DNA from: UKL13-3 sp044353855
Lineage (GTDB): Bacteria > Bacteroidota > Bacteroidia > UKL13-3
Direction: 5' to 3'
DNA length: 64,000 bases
Assembly: GCA_044353855.1 (NCBI GenBank)
Contig: JBILBF010000002.1
Location: 372,001 to 436,000, forward strand
The position numbers and the translations under genes are program-made. Position 1 is the first letter of the stretch, and each line of letters begins with the position of its first letter. Below are positions 62,692-64,000 of this stretch, in pieces. The notes below the pieces were generated by a model. It saw only the letters and a program-made list of their open reading frames with translations. It was not told the origin of the DNA and ran no database searches.

Positions 62692-63447
62692 ATGTCAAAC
62701 ACGACAACATTAACTACAGCAAAAAAAAGCCTTTGGGGCGGTGGCAAATCACCTTTTAGTGTAAGCTACGGAAAACTAATGATGTGGATTTTCCTTTTAT
62801 CGGATGCCTTTACATTTTCTTCATTATTGGTAGCATATGGATTTGTGAGAGGAACATTCCCTTCACCAGTTGCAAACGATATTGTAAAACCGTTAACGCA
62901 TGTTCACGAAAACTTTACTGAACACATGCAAGAAGTAGGCTATTTCACTACGGATAAATGGCCTTTGCCAGAATTAGTATTTAACCATTTTCCCTTTATA
63001 CATGGCTTACATTTACCTTTATTTTTTGTTAGTTTAATGACGTTTATCCTTATTTTTAGTTCTGTAACAATGGTATTAGCAGTTGAAGCTGGTCACCGTA
63101 TGGCCAAAAAAGAAGTTGCAATGTATATGGTACTAACTATTTTGGGAGGAGCAGCATTTTTAGGTTGCCAGGCTTGGGAATGGACTACCTTTATAGGTGA
63201 AGGTGCTCGTTTGGATCACAATCCTTTTGGACCAATGGCTTTTGCCGCTTTGTTTTTTATTGTTACTGGATTTCATGGATTTCACGTATTCTCAGGTGTA
63301 ATGATTAATGTGATTATTTATATTAATGTATTAAAAGGTACTTATGAAAAACGTGGTCACTACGAAATGGTTGAAAAAGTTGGTCTATACTGGCACTTTG
63401 TTGACTTAGTATGGGTATTTGTATTTACTTTCTTTTATTTAATCTAA
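62692..63447 (+). CDS. Cytochrome oxidase subunit III, long form
   Basis: A 251-residue subunit III protein. A soluble start (WGGGKSPFSVSYGKL) precedes about five to six helices; a loop with HVHENFTEHMQEVGYFTTDKWP lies after the first. The conserved QAWEWTTFIGEGARL, TGFHGFHVFSGVMINVI and GLYWHFVDLVWVFVFTFFYL are typical of subunit III. It probably supports proton uptake into the D-channel. It forms the tail of the cox operon with coxD and sco. Confidence 0.9.
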   Translation: MSNTTTLTTAKKSLWGGGKSPFSVSYGKLMMWIFLLSDAFTFSSLLVAYGFVRGTFPSPVANDIVKPLTHVHENFTEHMQEVGYFTTDKWPLPELVFNHFPFIHGLHLPLFFVSLMTFILIFSSVTMVLAVEAGHRMAKKEVAMYMVLTILGGAAFLGCQAWEWTTFIGEGARLDHNPFGPMAFAALFFIVTGFHGFHVFSGVMINVIIYINVLKGTYEKRGHYEMVEKVGLYWHFVDLVWVFVFTFFYLI

Positions 63448-63542
63448 TTACTTAATCAATATTGTTTTGTATTTCAATTTAAAACTGTAACCAAACAAAA
63501 CTGTAAAAAAAAATTCATTAATACACACTTAACTTATTACTC

Positions 63543-63866
63543 ATGGAAAACCACGAACATTTAGAGCATACAGAATCTCCTAAAGATATGAAAAGTAAAA
63601 TATGGAGAACATTTTGGATTCTGACAGCTTTAACAATTGTAGATATTGGATTGTATTTTATGTTGTTAGAAAACCATTCTATGGCTAAAAATGCATTATT
63701 TATTTTATTAGGAATTGTCAAAGCATATTACATAGTTGGTATATTTATGCACATGAAATTTGAAGCTAAATGGCTTACAAACTTCATTATTTATCCCATG
63801 ATTTTTATTGTATTCTTGATTGCATTAATGCTTATTGAGAGTGAATACACTGCATTTACACGCTAA
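63543..63866 (+). CDS. Cytochrome oxidase subunit IV
   Basis: A 107-residue membrane protein of the caa3-type subunit IV (COX4_pro) family. A His/Glu-rich start (ENHEHLEHTESP) precedes three helices (WILTALTIVDIGLYFML; NALFILLGIVKAYYIVGIFMHM with the conserved KAYYIVGIFMHMKFE; FIIYPMIFIVFLIALMLIE). It is likely an assembly or stability subunit. It sits 95 nt after subunit III and 49 nt before the sco-like gene. Confidence 0.9.
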   Translation: MENHEHLEHTESPKDMKSKIWRTFWILTALTIVDIGLYFMLLENHSMAKNALFILLGIVKAYYIVGIFMHMKFEAKWLTNFIIYPMIFIVFLIALMLIESEYTAFTR

Positions 63867-63915
63867 AATCTGTTGTTAAACTGAAGAAAAATACACGTTT
63901 CTTCAATCCTAGATA

Positions 63916-64000
63916 ATGAAAAATAAAAAATCTTTTCTTATAGCATTGGGACTCCTCGTGGTCCCAATTCTTATTTATTGGCTTCTGAGTTTAGCTAATC
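63916..64000 (+). CDS. Probable SCO1-type copper chaperone (5' end only)
   Basis: Only 28 codons are in the window: MKNKKSFLIALGLLVVPIL followed by a hydrophobic stretch, which is an N-terminal signal-anchor. In Bacteroidota a SCO1/SenC gene for CuA assembly normally follows oxidase subunit IV. The call rests on this context only. Confidence 0.4.
   Translation, partial: MKNKKSFLIALGLLVVPILIYWLLSLAN

Noticed and set aside
55517..64000. Alternative complex III genes next to the oxidase
   Set aside because: No ActA-F homologue is present in the window; the gene upstream of coxB is a WD40 protein.

Overview
This is a 64 kb, AT-rich, gene-dense chromosomal window from a member of the Bacteroidota, probably a free-living aerobic relative of Chitinophagales/Sphingobacteriales. 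The evidence is a DUF4835-coaBC-rpoZ-bamD cluster, a DUF3078 outer-membrane protein, a type IX secretion sorting domain, a split three-subunit proton transhydrogenase, an aa3-type oxidase operon with two subunit III genes, and promoters of the Bacteroidota form TTG-N19-TAnnTTTG. No tRNA, rRNA, CRISPR array, prophage or conventional transposase was found. Both window edges cut genes: a DEAD-box helicase on the left and a probable SCO1-type copper chaperone on the right.

Layout. 1-5.7 kb: DEAD-box helicase, methylmalonyl-CoA epimerase, EttA, tandem universal stress protein, nucleoside phosphorylase. 5.8-8.0 kb: two TPM-domain proteins and LemA. 8.2-12.7 kb: GT9 and GT4 glycosyltransferases, a YCF48-like protein and a methyltransferase. 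12.8-19.5 kb: nucleotide and core genes (hpt, adk, obg, an E2 acyltransferase, kdsB, pyrG). 19.8-26.8 kb: yidC, a BatA/VWA protein, a four-helix-bundle gene between inverted repeats, a dihydroorotase-like protein that lacks metal ligands, and two unknowns. 26.8-31.7 kb: rhodanese-thioredoxin lipoprotein, OsmC, a CBS-domain cysteine/cystathionine synthase, a T9SS cargo protein and its redoxin-like partner. 31.8-36.9 kb: DUF4835, coaBC, rpoZ, bamD, NlpC/P60 and DUF3078. 37-45.2 kb: uvrD/pcrA, LOG, a broken gene, VIT, an exo/endonuclease-phosphatase and pntB/pntAB/pntAA. 45.4-55.4 kb: HDAC-like, an acidic miniprotein, a lipoprotein, LuxE-like, pckA, an MltD-like transglycosylase and the tsaD-brkB-thioesterase-lhgO operon. 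55.5-64 kb: a WD40 protein and the cytochrome oxidase operon (coxB with N-terminal cytochrome c, coxA, ctaA, ctaB, two coxC, coxD, sco).

Most genes are housekeeping. What stands out is the spacers. Many hold short, wordy repeats in several vocabularies: CATAG/CTATG words, CTCGCATCTCA words, AATCAACTCAACC words, GCAAAGACGC words, and tandem 14- and 15-mers. One vocabulary (CATAG) forms a 22-nt terminal inverted repeat with 3 mismatches around a standalone four-helix-bundle (23S-IVS-protein family) gene at 23828-24318. It also appears as solitary copies, one a hairpin, directly at stop codons of unrelated genes. A CTATGG-type repeat and a CGCAGAG-type repeat appear to have become coding sequence for the signal-peptide regions of two secreted proteins. 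The best candidate here for an undescribed system is a small mobile or repeat-propagating element built on the four-helix-bundle protein and its CATAG ends; this is an inference from sequence pattern only.
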